Of a stretch of 64,000 nucleotides of DNA, positions 49,058 to 63,514 are shown piece by piece. The notes under the pieces were generated by a model. It saw only the letters and a program-made list of their open reading frames with translations, was not told the DNA's origin and made no database searches. Made by a program: the position numbers and the translations under genes. Source of the DNA: Alitta virens (lineage: Eukaryota; Annelida; Polychaeta; Phyllodocida; Nereididae); the NCBI GenBank assembly GCA_932294295.1, contig OW028580.1:11375374-11439373 (forward strand), read 5' to 3'. The first letter of the stretch is position 1, and each line of letters begins with the position of its first letter.

Positions 49058-50600
49058 GAGGCAGCGAGAGCAATCAGCCGTGTCTGTTCTATCTCAATTT
49101 GCACCCAGAGGTCCTGATGGGTGATCCCAAAATGAGATCAAATTACAAGCAGCCCCCTTGATGAGATTATTACAGCAGGTGGACGGCGGTCAAGCCATTC
49201 TGAGGCAGTTTACGACTCAATTCATGAAGTCACATTTGCATAAGTTCAACTCGTGGCAAGCAAAATAAAATAATATGAGACACCTGTTCTATTTTTAGGG
49301 TTTATGTGCATGCAATCTGACTCTTTATTTTAGAAGGTTTACAATTATTATGTTAACTAATTAATTTGCATTTAATTACTGTATGTGAAACGTATTCCTT
49401 GTTTAAAAATACATACAAAGATTTTAACAACGGTTTTATTAATTCGTTGTAAACACTCTAAACAAATGGTTGTTAAAATGACTAATGAATCATAAGTATA
49501 AGCTGAGCCATGTCTTTTACTTAAGGGACAGAATATTTAAAAACCTTTTCAAATAATCAAAGCTTGAACAAAATTAGCTGCAAATCGCACTGTTAATAAC
49601 GTTGCCCCACACAACCTGTGCACGAAGTGGGGGATTGTAGGTTATTGATAAAAACTGTGGGTAGTCTGGAAAAATATTTAATCACACTAAATCCAGCCAT
49701 TTTTCTTCATTTTTAAAAAGCCACCAATCATACTTAGCCACAAATGGTGTATGATGTTAATTACATTTCTGCGCTGGCGTGAAATTAGCCCGAAAAGTTG
49801 GCCTGTGATTCAGTTTGGAACCGCTCAAATTTCGTTCTATTCATCAAAGGGGACTAAATTGAATACTTAATTGTAGCAATTGCCAATGTGTTAGTTTGTG
49901 AGCAATGCTTTTTGTGTATTACTGTAACATACACCAGGTGTAGGGCTCTATTATAGCACTTGTGTGGTGTTTTCTCTGGCTTGAGAGTTACAAGACAATT
50001 CGGCCTCCTAAAGACAACAGTCAAATCGCCCTCGGGCGAAACGGCATGTATTCTGGTGGTGACCTAATGATAGAGCGGCTCCTTTTGCAGTAAATTGAAA
50101 ACTGGAAAAATTGCTCAAGAGAGCAGCTAGCCCCCGCAGCAACACTAATTTTACCCCCTGCTTATTTATGTAATTCCTCCCAGAAAAAAACAACATAATT
50201 TGCCCCCAGCAACAATGCCATATATACCATTCTCTAAGTAGTTGACGCATCTCTTTAAAATGGCCAAAAAGTTATAAACCGGCTCTAACAAGACACATCT
50301 GTGAAGGGAATTTAGCAAAATTATGGCGTTTTAACAAATCATTATGATGCAATGGTGCAAAGTCTTTCAAAATACTTTAAAATAGTTTTCAGTCCAACTA
50401 GACCTATTCACACAAAAAGAACCGCCTATATAAATTTCTTACGTTATTTTTTAATATAACACAGAACTAAATTACAGTGAACAAGTATGTGGTTATTAAA
50501 AGGCTCAGAAAATTATAATGGCCGCAAATTTATCAACAAGAACTAATGTGTTTGCCATAAAAAAAAGAAGAAAAAGAAAAAAAAGAAAGAAAGATAGAAT

Positions 50601-50637
<37 letters not shown>
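50601..50637. repeat. GATA microsatellite
   Basis: Nine clean GATA units preceded by an A/G-rich lead. Confidence 0.95.
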
Positions 50638-51239
50638 GGAGGTTTGATAATTACTGCACTAGTCAACTGACACCCAATCATGGGATTGCGTAATCACTTC
50701 TGATCTGTTTAAGTTTACTTTTTAAATGCAAAAACGATTCATGAAAAAAATATAATAATAATAATAAATAAACGTGACATTTCAAAAACAGTGAAAACAG
50801 AGCTACATAGTATCACTGCATTTCTTTAAACACTTTAGAAGCATGTACCTTTAACATGTCAGTTGGCTTATCCAGGGGGGCACATAAGGACTTCTTTATT
50901 GGTATGTTATAAGCCCCCTGTTGAGTTTATGCAGGTGTTCATAATGACCCCGCAATCTTAGTTAAATTGAGACTTCTTGTAAAGAACTAATTTCAGACCT
51001 ATCTCAGTAATATGATAGAATGAGGCTTAATAGCAGCTGTCATGACTTTGCATTGAGAGCCCCCACAATAATTATAATTCCAGTGGTTAACGTTTCCTGT
51101 GATAAAGGCAGTGAATGCTGGGTAATGTATGAAGACATGAAGTTCTGCTGGTTGTTCGTGGGCTGTTGTTCTCTGGGTGACTTTGTGCTCTTTTAGTAAA
51201 ATGTTTTCGTATAGGCCTATGAGTGGGTAGGTTACAACA

Positions 51240-51305
51240 TGAAAGAAAAACAGAAAGAATGACAGAAAGAAAGACAGACAGAAAGAAAAGAAAGAAAGAA
51301 AAAAA
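51240..51305. repeat. GAAA-type purine tract
   Basis: GAAA and GACA tetramer units on the plus strand. The 103-codon minus-strand ORF across it is a by-product. Confidence 0.85.
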
Positions 51306-53699
51306 AGCAATTATGAAGTACTATTGGTAATCAGTCTCTAAGAATGACTATACATCTTTTTGAACACTAAGAACTGGGTTTAAGGTCCTTTAAATACAAA
51401 ATGTAAATTTCTAATTACAAAATACCGACTACACAAATAGCAAGCACAATAATATCATTGAGTGATAAACAAATCATAAAATAAGCACGTTTTATGAAAA
51501 CATGATCCAAGTTAGTATCTACAGACCTTGAAATTTCAGCATGTCGTGCAGAAATCAGCATGCATAAAAATACATGCAGCTGTGGCCCATCAAATATACC
51601 CCAAGTGATCCGATAGACAGTTTTCTGTCACCCTCAAAAGTTCCCTTATAAAACGTGCTTTTCTTAGCAAGTTTTGGACCACACAATTTTCAGACCACAC
51701 AGGTTTAGTGTAACCCATCAAAAGAAAAGTGTTTATTATGGCAAAAATCTACATAAGAGCATATTAGGCAATGTCAAGTGTTTATTGACAGCAAATGGGC
51801 GAAGAATTATCCCAAAACACACAATGAGATATGTGTATTTTGTACAAGTGGGCACATGAAAGGTACATTTAACTATATGAATGCACAGCTATTGCTTAGT
51901 CCTCTTTGGCAATTTAAAATTTGATTTTTTTTAGAAATTCCAAGATAAACCATTTATTAGATTGCAAATTGCAAAGCTTATACATCTCGTTAAATGGTAC
52001 TGTATGAAGTAAATTTATATATAATTTTGTCAAAATTATGTTATGATTTATATTCACAAAATTGATATTAATCATAAACTAGACTTTTAATAACTGCAAA
52101 ATTACTGGATTATTCCATCACTGTCAATTCAAATATCTCATCAAAAATAAGAAACATACAATGAATAATCATTCCAAACAGTGCAAATTTCCCCATGAAC
52201 TATCTATAACACATGACAGATATGAGCATGGCTATACAAAATGCCAAGCCGCCAAGCATGGCGGAAAATGCTTATTTCTGCATTTCTTTTATATCTTTTT
52301 TTTTTATATTCTAAATAACCTTTCGTGCCCCAGCTTACACTGCCTGTGTGTGGCCCCAAGTATGCTGTTTAGATTTTTAAAGATAACCTTGAATTTGATG
52401 GGTCTATGAAAGGTATAAATGGGCTCCCGGTTTCTTGTAAAAGCAAGAATAATGCCTCCTGCAGTAAATGAATTGCTCTAATGGAAGTTGAAATCAGCAT
52501 TGTATTAGAAAAGTCTTGCTGTTTTGCATCATTGCATCTAAATGGATGGTTTCACGAAAAAAAGTATGAACACTCAATTATTTCCAAAACAAGTCAGGTT
52601 ATCTCAAAAATATCTTTCTTAAAACTGATTGGACTATATTTACTGTTACGCATCAGTCATAACTATTGTCTATATCATTCTTTGTCTCGTTACTTTTAAT
52701 CTTTAGATTCCTAACGTTACTGTTTTTAAAATGTATAATTGTTTGCTAAATTGTGAAGAAATAATAATAATAATAATAGAGATACAAAATAAAATATGAA
52801 GTGATTGCTATTTCGCGTCTTTGTTTTATCAAGTGGTATCCAGAAAAAAAATTATTACATGTAAATTAAATGGTCATTTGGCCAGTAATTCATCCACTCC
52901 AATTTAATTTCCAAGTATACTGTTTCCAAACTCTCTCCTTGGGGGCAGGGCTTTGTGCTCTACTGCATGTGGTTTCCAAATCTCGCTGGATTTTCTTCTG
53001 TGGACGAAAGATTACGAGATTTCACCAGTGGCTTGTGGACGCTTAGAATTCCTTTGTTATCCGCACGTCCTGCCTGAAAATCTGGGTCCGCGGAATCAGT
53101 CGGACAAAGCGGACAGCGGAACCAGTATGCCCGGCGGACCAGACAAGCCTCTGAATCTATTTATAATCACTGTCCCAAGTAATTGAATACAAACACTGGC
53201 GGTTACTGCCCCTATTGGCTGTCACAGAAGCCCGCCTACTGATGATTACAATGTTGTCATCTGACTGAAGTCACAGCCAAGAATGAATTAAATCAGCCCT
53301 TGTTGCAAATAAATAGGGTGTGAACTGTTGTCAGACATTGAAGAATCTATTAACCACTCCAGAAAGATTCCTTTTAGCTTATAAAGGGAGCTAGTAATAT
53401 GATGCAAAGCGATTGCTTGTATACTGTTACAGAGGTTGCAAGTATAATTGTTGGGTTGTGTCGTAAATTTGACTGATTAAAAATGTCATCTATCGCCGTT
53501 TTCAAAGATATCATTTCTGAAATTAGTTTCCCTAGAATTAAACAAAACTTTAATCGGTATGTGCACAACTAAGGCTCTATTTGCATCGTCTTTAAGTGTG
53601 ATATTATCATATCATTACAGCCCTGAAAAAAATGTTGTCATTATAGCCTTTGGTTTATTGTAGAATTAAGAGCTTAGTTCATATTCTGAGTTTGTCAGC

Positions 53700-53990
53700 T
53701 GAGTTGAATGAGACCCAATTAAAGCTCCATGTCAGTCGATTCGATTTAATGATTTGGTGATTGAGGGAGGCTTGCCAGTGGAAAGCGATCGCCCCCCAAA
53801 TTGCTCAGAAAACAATCAACAATCACGAGCTATGATCAACAATGGATGACGTGTCGCCCTAAATTGATCATCTAAACCAATCAGGAAATTGTGTTGGCCA
53901 GGATTAGTGCGTGGCGCGCTCTAGCGTCAATGCGGGGAACTAAGAGTCTAATAAGACCGCAGACTAGGAATGGTTGTACGAGGCGGGGAG
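53700..53990. promoter_or_regulatory. Candidate enhancer block in the emx intron
   Basis: Within 290 bp there are an AACAATGG Sox-type site near 53848, several ATCAA/TTGAT words, a CCAATCA near 53878, a GGATTAG (Otx-type TAATCC on the other strand) near 53902, and an above-average CpG content near 53910-53940. The combination is typical of developmental enhancers but is not proof of one. Confidence 0.3.
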
Positions 53991-55926
53991 GGGGGGGGGT
54001 GTAGATCTCTGCATAGCCTCATGCCATAGCTACTTGGCAAATATCAATTCCCCACAACCATTTATGAATTAATGGCCTTGTCATGTCTTGAATACATAGA
54101 AAGCACCCCATCACTTAGGCAGTTGTGGCTAGCATCTTAGCAGAGAATTAGGTTGAAAGGGGGTGGAAGACCTTAAAAAATATGTTTTAATTATTATGTT
54201 TTCCACTGGCAAAGGTTCATGAATGCTGTATGTATTCAAAGACTATTTCTTTTGCTGGGCTGTCTAAAATATGATTCTCTTTGATGCATTGCAAATAGCT
54301 TATTGTTCAAATGATGTGCTCATTATATATATTCTATATATATTCTAGAAATAATTGGCCGTATAGACTGCACAAGCATTGTACCAAATGAAGAATGTAA
54401 TTTACTTCTTCTGCATGGCTTTCCTTTTCATTTTAAAACATTTCTACACTATTTTTTGTCTCTCATGGACAAGCAATTTCAAACAATTTCTTGAAAAAAA
54501 TATATATATTGGCCTGTGTTTCATAAGTATAAAGAGAATGAACTATAGGGGGATAAACGGGGAAGGGAAAGTATACAATCACTGTAGAAGGTTTCTCACA
54601 AAATAAATTACAAAAAAAGGGAAAAGAAAAAAAAAACTGTCGGAAGGTATAAAATAAAGGAAGATGAAATAGGTGGCTAGCATGATCTATGTCCTAACTG
54701 CCCCAGAGTTACCGTACAAATCGCACATTTGACATTGCCTGAGGGGGCAAGTTATGCAGTATTTGTTCTTAGGGGCATTTCTGTTGTCATGACAACAGCC
54801 TTCCAAATGATAAATTCCTACGCACTGCTCCCCACTGGACTATTTTCACTAGACAACAGACATTAATTGAATAGTTTTCTGTTAAGTCCTATCTCTTACT
54901 AGACTGTTATTTACATTTAACTCCAACTATAAAATCAATTTACTGCCCGGAAACTAAGCCCTACCCCCACAAAAAGGGACTAGTTTTCTTGCACTATCTC
55001 ATTGCAGTTGCAAACACCTAAACAATGTTTTTTAAGAGACACTAAATGCATAAATATTTACGCGCTTTTACAGTGATATAGATGATATTTTAATGATAAA
55101 TTATGTCTATAATGATTACAGAATTAGTCATATAATTGCAAAGAGAATAGATTTATACGAAAATCTATATCATTCGAATTAATGAATTTAAAGAAATAAC
55201 TATATAAAAAAGATAAATGACAAATATATTAGAGTTGAACGGATAAGAACCCAATCAATAGGCCTATGCAAATATCATAACTTTCTAATTGGTTCACGAA
55301 AGAATTTGAAATTTGGAATTGTCAACCAGATATGGATGACAACCTGTTGCGTAAACGGGCACCTACATTTCGGGCCAAATTTGGGTTTGCATTTTTGGCT
55401 TCCCGTGCACCCTAAAAACCATTCACTGAGCATGATAGCATGGGAACTATATTTTGCCGCGCATTATTATAGGCCTATGGGTTCTGAACTGCCGAACTTT
55501 GGTGTATGAATACAACAATAGGGAACAATTGAATAGGGGTTGAGTATTCTGGTTCAAATTAGCCCTTAGTGACATGACATATCACACACAGATCACTTTA
55601 ACTGGAAGAATTTTAAAGGCGCATATTATAGCAAACTTCCACCTGAAGAAGCTAAATTCTATTACTGTTCAATTACCATTCAATTACCGGTAAATTATTG
55701 GCAGTTTCATATATTCCATTGGGGCAGAAGGCTATGGTGTGAATTTGATACCCACGCGAAGCTGTTTACTACATAAAGTGTTATTATATGCTTGCATAAA
55801 GCTGAAAATTGCTCATTAAAAATTTAATATGGCGCCTATATGCGTTAGCTTAAAAGTTCAAATTTTAAAGAGCACGTGTCAACTAAAACCCACTTAATGA
55901 TCAAGAAAAATTCAATATATAGATTA

Positions 55927-55937
55927 CTATATATATA

Positions 55938-55981
<44 letters not shown>
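55927..55981. repeat. TA dinucleotide run
   Basis: Nearly pure TA repeat with one early interruption. Confidence 0.95.
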
Positions 55982-55983
<2 letters not shown>

Positions 55984-56310
55984 TTGTGGCACTTTAGTTA
56001 TATATATACTATACATATTGTGATGTGAAATTTATAAGACTGATTTGCCTGTAGGCCTATTATACCATACTAATTCTTAAACATGTTTAAGAATTCAACA
56101 TAATGCTAACATGTGGAGGAGCTAAACGTGATTGGCTGACATTATGTTTAGAGTAACCACACAATCCTATACACGTTTAGGGTATTGACATGTTTACAAG
56201 TGTTATGTATTTATTTTTATTGTGTTATGACAAATACTCTTGGGTTCTTCTATGAATGCTTTTGTTTTTCTTGCTTTTTTTTTTGTTACTATATAATTAA
56301 TTTAAATTGT

Positions 56311-56394
56311 TTAACATAATAGGGGATACATCCACCCTTAGGTAATGGTATTTTGTAAATACTCGGATGTATCCCCTTCCAACACATTATGTTT
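56311..56394. repeat. Imperfect hairpin, GGGGATACATCC arms
   Basis: AACATAATAGGGGATACATCC on the left (from about 56313) pairs with GGATGTATCCCC plus ACATTATGTT on the right (to about 56392), with about 35 nt between. The arms are around 20 bp with one small bulge. It could be a small MITE. Confidence 0.5.
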
Positions 56395-57660
56395 TTATAT
56401 TATTTCACATTATACTTGTAAATCAATGTACTGGAGTGTTGGAAAATAATAAAAGTTCTAATCCCAAAACACTGTTTTTTAACAGTGTACATTCATGACA
56501 GTGATTATCTACAACAAAACGTAACATAATATGTTTTAAAGGTAATATTCCTAAATTGTTTTTTTTTACTACATATATAGGTCATAGGAGTTATTAGCTT
56601 TTTCAAATTATGTCTTATCATTCAAGAAACACCTATATAACAAATTAATTTGGAACAATGGGATATTTCATAAATATTCATGAATACTTGAAAAACAAAA
56701 TGCATAATACATACATATATGTGCATTCGGTGCTTGTACACAAATAACATCTGACAGGAGGCAAATTTATGCTAAAAATTCATTATACCTTGCAGCCAAT
56801 TGATCTTCTGATATCACCTAGACCACACAAGTAGCTCTGAGGCATTTAGACGCACATGGTGACAGACACCCAAACCTGTCGATATTCGACCGAATGGCAC
56901 CTTTGAATAAAGTCTAATCAAACGAAATCCATTTCAATTTTAATCAATAGTAATTCGACGGTAATGACCCACTGGCCCCCCAAATGAATTTTGCATTCGG
57001 GCCCAGCTCTGAGCAGGCCCAATGGGGCAAAAATAATGTCCCTCATTAATAATGAAAGCAAAACAGAAAAGTAATTCATTTGAACAATTCACCCCATGTG
57101 GGGGCCCCCATTTTTTAACAATCTTTAATGACTTTTCTTGTGCGACTATTCGCAATTTAAGGTTTATAGTTTTCAATGATTTAAAATTTAAATTTTTATT
57201 CAAGATGCCCATGGGGGTAGTAATTATAAAACATTCGTGCAATTTAACCTTGAATTTAAACTGATAATATGCATTAGATATGAAGGTGTGCATGCTGTGT
57301 ATAGATTTAGTTAAATTTTCCTTAGTGAAATTTATGATTTCATAAGAAAGTTTGGGGATATCTATTTTTTTTTTTTGAAAGCCCAACGAAAATAAACTTC
57401 ACCAAGATATGTTACCATTGAAAACGAATTAGTGTCAAAGAAACATATGATTAAATGCAAACAAAATCACAAAAATTTGTACTCCATAACCTTAAAACCA
57501 ATCTTTTCAAAAATAACATTTTTAGATTCTCAAGGTATAGAGAGCTATCTATCCATTTTCACATAACTGTGTGGCTTCAGAATACACATACAAAATAACA
57601 TCTCAGTTCTATTGTGAAGCCACTTGACAGTGTAGCATAAATGTCTCTATCTGAGTTTAG

Positions 57661-57775
57661 TGTGACTCCAGTGGGAGGGTCGGGGGAGGGGTGCTCCCGC
57701 GGAGTCACAAAGCAAACCAGCCGACCCTGGCGCTCACACAATACCGGGGCGGGCAACCTAATTTGCCCCGGTCCC
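57661..57775. other. Two neighbouring GC-rich hairpins
   Basis: GTGACTCC at 57662-57669 pairs with GGAGTCAC at 57701-57708, and the stem continues inward with GGGAG and CTCCC. Then ACCGGGGC at 57743-57750 pairs exactly with GCCCCGGT at 57765-57772 around a 14-nt loop. Two stable stems in 115 bp stand out in this AT-rich intron. Confidence 0.45.
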
Positions 57776-60421
57776 CTCCGTGACTTCTACCCCTAGAAAC
57801 CTCAATGCTATTACCCCTACTAACTCCACCCTGATTTGCACTGATTAAATAGCTGTCTAAATCTCCCCCACTGCTTGTCAACTTGACAAAATAACTAATC
57901 AGTCTCCTCCATACACACTGGCAAATTCAGAACTCTTGACACCATAAGTTTTTGTGGTTAGAATTTTCTCCATTGACAAATACAGCTGTTTGAAGTAAAC
58001 AGTTTCTCCCGTAAATACATACTCTTGACAAGTGATTTAGGAACGAATTAGACTGATACCGCGGATATATGAGAATCGTCCAATTACTAGTTATAGCTGA
58101 TACCCTTTATATGAAATTTGAGTTCAACAAGAAAATAGCTTCATTGAAAATGTGGCACTTAGAGATACACATTTAACGGTATTCAAGTTACATTAAAATA
58201 GAATGATATTTGATGCATGACTTAAATTTTCATGGTCATCTATTTATAATTCATTCAAAGTTTGCTTACTTTATTTTATGGGTTATCAACAATATCCAAG
58301 CACCACATTCCAAATTTCCCATAATTGTATGATGGGTGCACCCCCCATTTCTCTTGTTTCCCTGGTATGCAACCCTTTCCAGGCATCTTTTAGCACCTCG
58401 AGCTGGGCCATGAGTTGTTGGTCTATAAATTACCAAATTACACTGATTTACAAGAGGCAAGAACAACAATGTGAAAAGCACTTTTTTGGGACTTAAATCC
58501 TTCACACTTTGACAGCCAGACATGCTTTGTATCACTGGGCTCCGGACCAGATAACCGCCAAATTCTTTGGTAACCTTACACCCATGTGACGTCATCAAGT
58601 AGTCCCGCTATTTAAGCGCGAAATGGGTAATTTATCCCATGTCCGATAAACCCTTAATTTTTAGGTGAATATGACTCTATGATGTTAATGGGGCAAAAAA
58701 TAATAAAAATATCTATGATATATATATTTGCAGCTTGCTTTGTTTTTCCTAAATTTTGCTGATATTTCTGAGATTCGTAATACGACGTAAAATCTGTTGA
58801 TAACAAGTAAATCAATATAATGCACTTATATTGCTTTAAGAGTTGAAATGAGTGAAGTGCAGGTCTATTTAAATCTAGTCAAACTGACTACATTTCAACA
58901 TTTATAAGACATTTTAAAACCATAAATTACATTCAACATTAAAAAACATAAACACAAAAAACCAAATCAATGTTTAGCCTTTTCTGAAATATATAGTTAT
59001 AATAAATTAACAATTTTCAACATTTTTATTATCTCACCTGTGTAACACATTAACAGTGTTCAGAATAAATACGGAAGCAATATAGGTATTTTACATATTT
59101 AACGTCTGTCAAACGTGTAGTTACATTTTCATAAATGACATACCACTTTAAATATCTCATGCTCTCAATCAGTTATGAATTAAAAATCATAAACAAATAT
59201 TAGTGTTTTACTATTACATATATTTGACAGCTGACATGTCCTTTGTTTAGCTGTTGATAGCTATAATAATGTTTCATTTAGGCTGCATACAAATTTGAAA
59301 TAACTATTCTATTTTTAACTAATATATGATATTAACTTTTTGATTAAACTTAATTTTCAGTTGTTTTTTTTCAATTGAATATTACTGAGGTGGAAAATAT
59401 ATCTTCACACACATTAAATGAGCAAATTATTGTGTCAAATTAATTTTGTGAGGTGACGGCACATAGTGTTAAGGCACTGGTATACATGCATGTTAAGTTC
59501 AATAGAAACTTGATTGTCCACTTTACTGCATATACACTGTACCAAGCTATTTTTTCAATCAATCATAGTTCAATACTGCCATATGAGTCAAACGGGTCAT
59601 AACCCGGGACCCATCCTTTATGAACCAACTCTTTGGCCACTGGACCATGCAGTTATATAGCGTCAACAGAACAATGAGAGGACCCCATTATGACATAATT
59701 CACAACGAGTCATTTGCATTTTTCGTGATGGACCTACAACACAGGCAGAGAACTATTCAATTACCAGGTCATTGGTATTCCAGTATACAAAGCAATTTGG
59801 CTGCAATCCATGACTTCAATCTCTCGAGGTTGTCAAAATTCTATTAGCAATTCATTAGGCATGTTTGTGAAGAAGTAGGTTACCTTCTTGGAGGTATTCC
59901 ATGGAATATCGTTATTTAATTTAAGCGAATATTAATTTTTCTTGGGTCTTATATTTAGGGTGCCGTTAAATTTAAAAGTGATTGATTATTGTGGTAAAGA
60001 AAAATTGTTTATTTCTATCTTCTTTTAAAAAATATATAGATATTAGATAATGAAATATTACACCTATAGTTTACTAGTTATTTATCAAAGAAACATAGCT
60101 TTTTTTCAGAACATTTGTTAATGATTTAGCCACAATAAGTTACATGAACTTTATATCATTTTCAGCTAGGTTTTTTCCAAGACATTCCTATAACGTTATA
60201 GTCTATGAGTCCCACAAGGTGATTGTGGCGACAACAGCCAATCCCTGACGAATCCGAGAGGCCAGTTTTGATGAATGCCGAAACGTCAATGTTAATTGGG
60301 CAATTTGACTTCCGGTGAATGGGCCTCGATATTGATCGGACAATCAGAAAGGGGCAAAGAGGGTTGTTTACCTAGTAGCCTCGTTCCAGACCTAACGTCA
60401 TGTCATATTATGTAAGAGAGT

Positions 60422-60470
60422 TAGTCAGCTAGTCAGCTAGTCAGCTAGTCAGTCAGTCAATCAGTCAGTC
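60422..60470. repeat. AGTC/AGCT tandem repeat
   Basis: TAGTCAGC units followed by CAGT tetramers. Confidence 0.85.
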
Positions 60471-63400
60471 ATATGTAAAATTAGAATGATTACCTTTAAA
60501 TAACCTGTCAAATAATACATTATCCTAATAGCGTACCTAATGTAGGAATATTTGGCGTTTTATTTTATTTTAGCACTCCATGACCTTGGATTAAAAAAGG
60601 TAATGTACATAAATGTGAACAGGCCATGAATGTTATTTCACATATTTCAAGGGATTATACTCAATAATTCACAGTAATTAACAAGATAATGTTCCCTGTG
60701 TATACATAATGCTGAGAAATATTGATATCACCGATAAATACTGTTATGATACTGTAGACGATTGTCAATATATAGCCCCATATTATTATATACACAGTAG
60801 CCCTATAAATGCAATTCACATGTGCACAGACAGAATAAACAGATATGAAAATATTATTTTTTTAAAGTCACATTGTCTGATTTTTCTATATGGTCTTCTA
60901 GCATAATATAACACATGGAAAATATTCTATTTGTCACATGTATGATTTATCATGCACCAAATACTATGTCTACAAGCACATCCATCAAAGTATTGGTCAG
61001 CGCTGGTTAGCATTGGTCAATAGCAACAAAAGAGACGTAGCATGAGGTGTCATGTGACCTGGGAGGGGTCAGGGGTCACTCTTCTGGTCACCTTTGGTCA
61101 CTCGCTGTGCACTCACTGGACACTGTGGGAGGGGGGCCCACACGCACTCATATATGCACGCGATTGAACATCTATCTATCTAAAGTAAACAAACAATTTA
61201 TATTATCATCAAATTGTTCCAAATCATAATACAAAATTCTCACAGTTTGTGTCTATCTAATAACGCTCTTGGTCTGTCTGTCTATAGAGTATGCCCCTCC
61301 CCTCCTTTCTTTAGCGAAATATCACCTACATTCGCTCTTTTGGGTGTGAGATTGATTTCTCAAATTTTACTTCTATTATTGTGTGGCAAATTGTCACCAA
61401 ACACTTACAATCTAAATTCCTGAGACGAATTATTTTCCCTCAAAGAGTGAATTGTTGGATGGAAGGAGGGGGGGGGGGGTGGTGCTTGCACCCCTTAGCA
61501 TATTACACTCACATTTTTTTTATACAGCTCATGTTTTTGCTATTCATTTTCTATCTCTTAATGACAACTGAGCTGTGAGTAGTATGCCTGACAGATGGTG
61601 AGGTTTCAGATTTTCAGATCAAATTATACACTAATTTCAAATGGGAAGAGGGGGCATTTTTCTCATGCACGTAATCGGAGGATATTATCAGGATAAACAA
61701 CTTAAACAAGAATCTCCCATTGGAACGATATCTCACTCCTCCGAAAAAAAGATGCGCTGTGTTAAAATGTTGTCTACATTTATTTAGTGTTAATATGTCC
61801 ATTCGTGGTAATTTGTAAATATTGATAAAAGTAAGAAATAATTTGGCAAGTGTTTATTTACTTTATAATGAATTTCCTACGTGCTGGGTTTAAAAGAGTC
61901 ATGCATATGATTAAAACATGACCATAATATATATATAAATGATAGCTTGAACCACACTAGATAATTGGTTAAACTAAAGATTATTGAGCTAAAACAAAAG
62001 AATCATTTAACAATATCCTACAATTGAAGCTGCCATCTTGTCCTAATATTTGGCAATGAGTCTAAAACTATCAGTTTATTGGTAAACCACCAGGAGCGAC
62101 ACTGTAGCTGCATGGTCAACAACTTCTACAGAATGACCACAAGAAAAGCATGGTGATCTCTGGACAAACTAGACACTTGAGATGGTTACTAGAGGTTGTT
62201 AGCTCCCTCATGGTTCCTTTAAGTGCTAACAATTATGGCCAGTGGTCTCTGTTGATTCTGCCAAAGTGGATTGAATGAATCACCATTCAGGTTTTGACCG
62301 AATCAACCCTCGAGTAGCCTTTTACCCTCTAGGCTTGGGGGCTCTTAAAGTCTGGAGCCATTTCACCCTTAGGCAGGGGTGAAAAACTGCTACAAATCGG
62401 CTTAGTTTAATTGCAGTGGACAGTGATCAGCTTTAGAGTAACCAGCAGTCCAGCACTTTGTCTGTAGACCTTTTTGATGTCTTGAGATCAAGGTAAATTG
62501 GAGCAAATTTTCCTTCAATTGAAACCCATCTCTGATACTTTTCCCTTACATTATCTCACTGAGAGATCCCTTAGCCATACAACCTGATCTTAAGTACAAC
62601 TTTGCACCAACAATTAATTGTTGTCCTTCAAATTGTCCAGCAGTTTGACCAACGATTTGGGCCAACATTATTTCGATTAGTTGACCATAACACGATCTTC
62701 TTCGATCCCATACTCAATCCTCACTTAACTAGCTCCTAATGCTCCCCCCAATGTCCCTTAATTACCAATAATTGACCATATTTACACTTCATTCCTTTAA
62801 GTTGATAATTCACCCTCATTCTAGCTCTAAGACATGTATGAGTGATTGGGTTAGATCCGCAAATTCTGTACAAAAAAACTCTGGGATTGAGCAAATTCAT
62901 ATTTGAGAAATTTCCAGGCAGAAAAGCAGTATTCCATCATGTACTTATATAGCTGTTATTAGTTATTTTTGGTCGGTAATATTTATTTTTAACTATTTGC
63001 AGTGTTGCTTGTTAATATGCACCATGCATGCATGCTCAGTATAAAAATCTGCCTGATGCATGATTGAGCAACCTTCCTTGTAAAACATTTTGCATGAAAT
63101 ACCAAGTTTGCATGATCACTCATGCAGGTTTAAGTGACAATATGTGACCATTCTATTGTTTTGATTCGCAAGCTGTAGATGTACAAGAGACACACTCATC
63201 ATTACAAAACTTACAAAAAGTGTACATTTATTACAACCTGTTACTGCTTTCTACATCAAATATAAACAATTTAACAAAATATTTTAGAAGGAATTGTCCT
63301 ATTTTACCATACTTCCATATAATACCAATTTGCCTACCCAGTGAAAAGGGAGGATTTTACGAGACCAACTGACCGACCTGTGTATTTCACAATAAACTAT

Positions 63401-63514
63401 TGAACTAAATATTTTATTATCGAATTTCCTATTATAAATACCACACTACCATATGATACCAATTTGACAATCGAGTGGAATAGGACAATTTTGAAAGAGG
63501 ACGAATTGACTTAC

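Larger units (their letters stand above)
38525..63514 (-). other. Emx intron at homeodomain position 44/45 (24,990 bp)
   Basis: The donor is CAG|GTAAGT at 63515/63514 and the acceptor TTTCAG at 38527-38525. Both sit exactly where the homeodomain breaks between Gln44 and Val45, a well-known intron site in Emx and related homeobox families. No other gene is recognised inside. Features within it that can be supported are listed separately. The rest is AT-rich non-coding sequence with several GC- and CpG-richer islands. Confidence 0.9.

Noticed and set aside
56940..57386. 148-codon ORF on the minus strand
   Set aside because: No domain or splice context, and Ile/Lys/Asn-rich as expected for chance AT-rich sequence.
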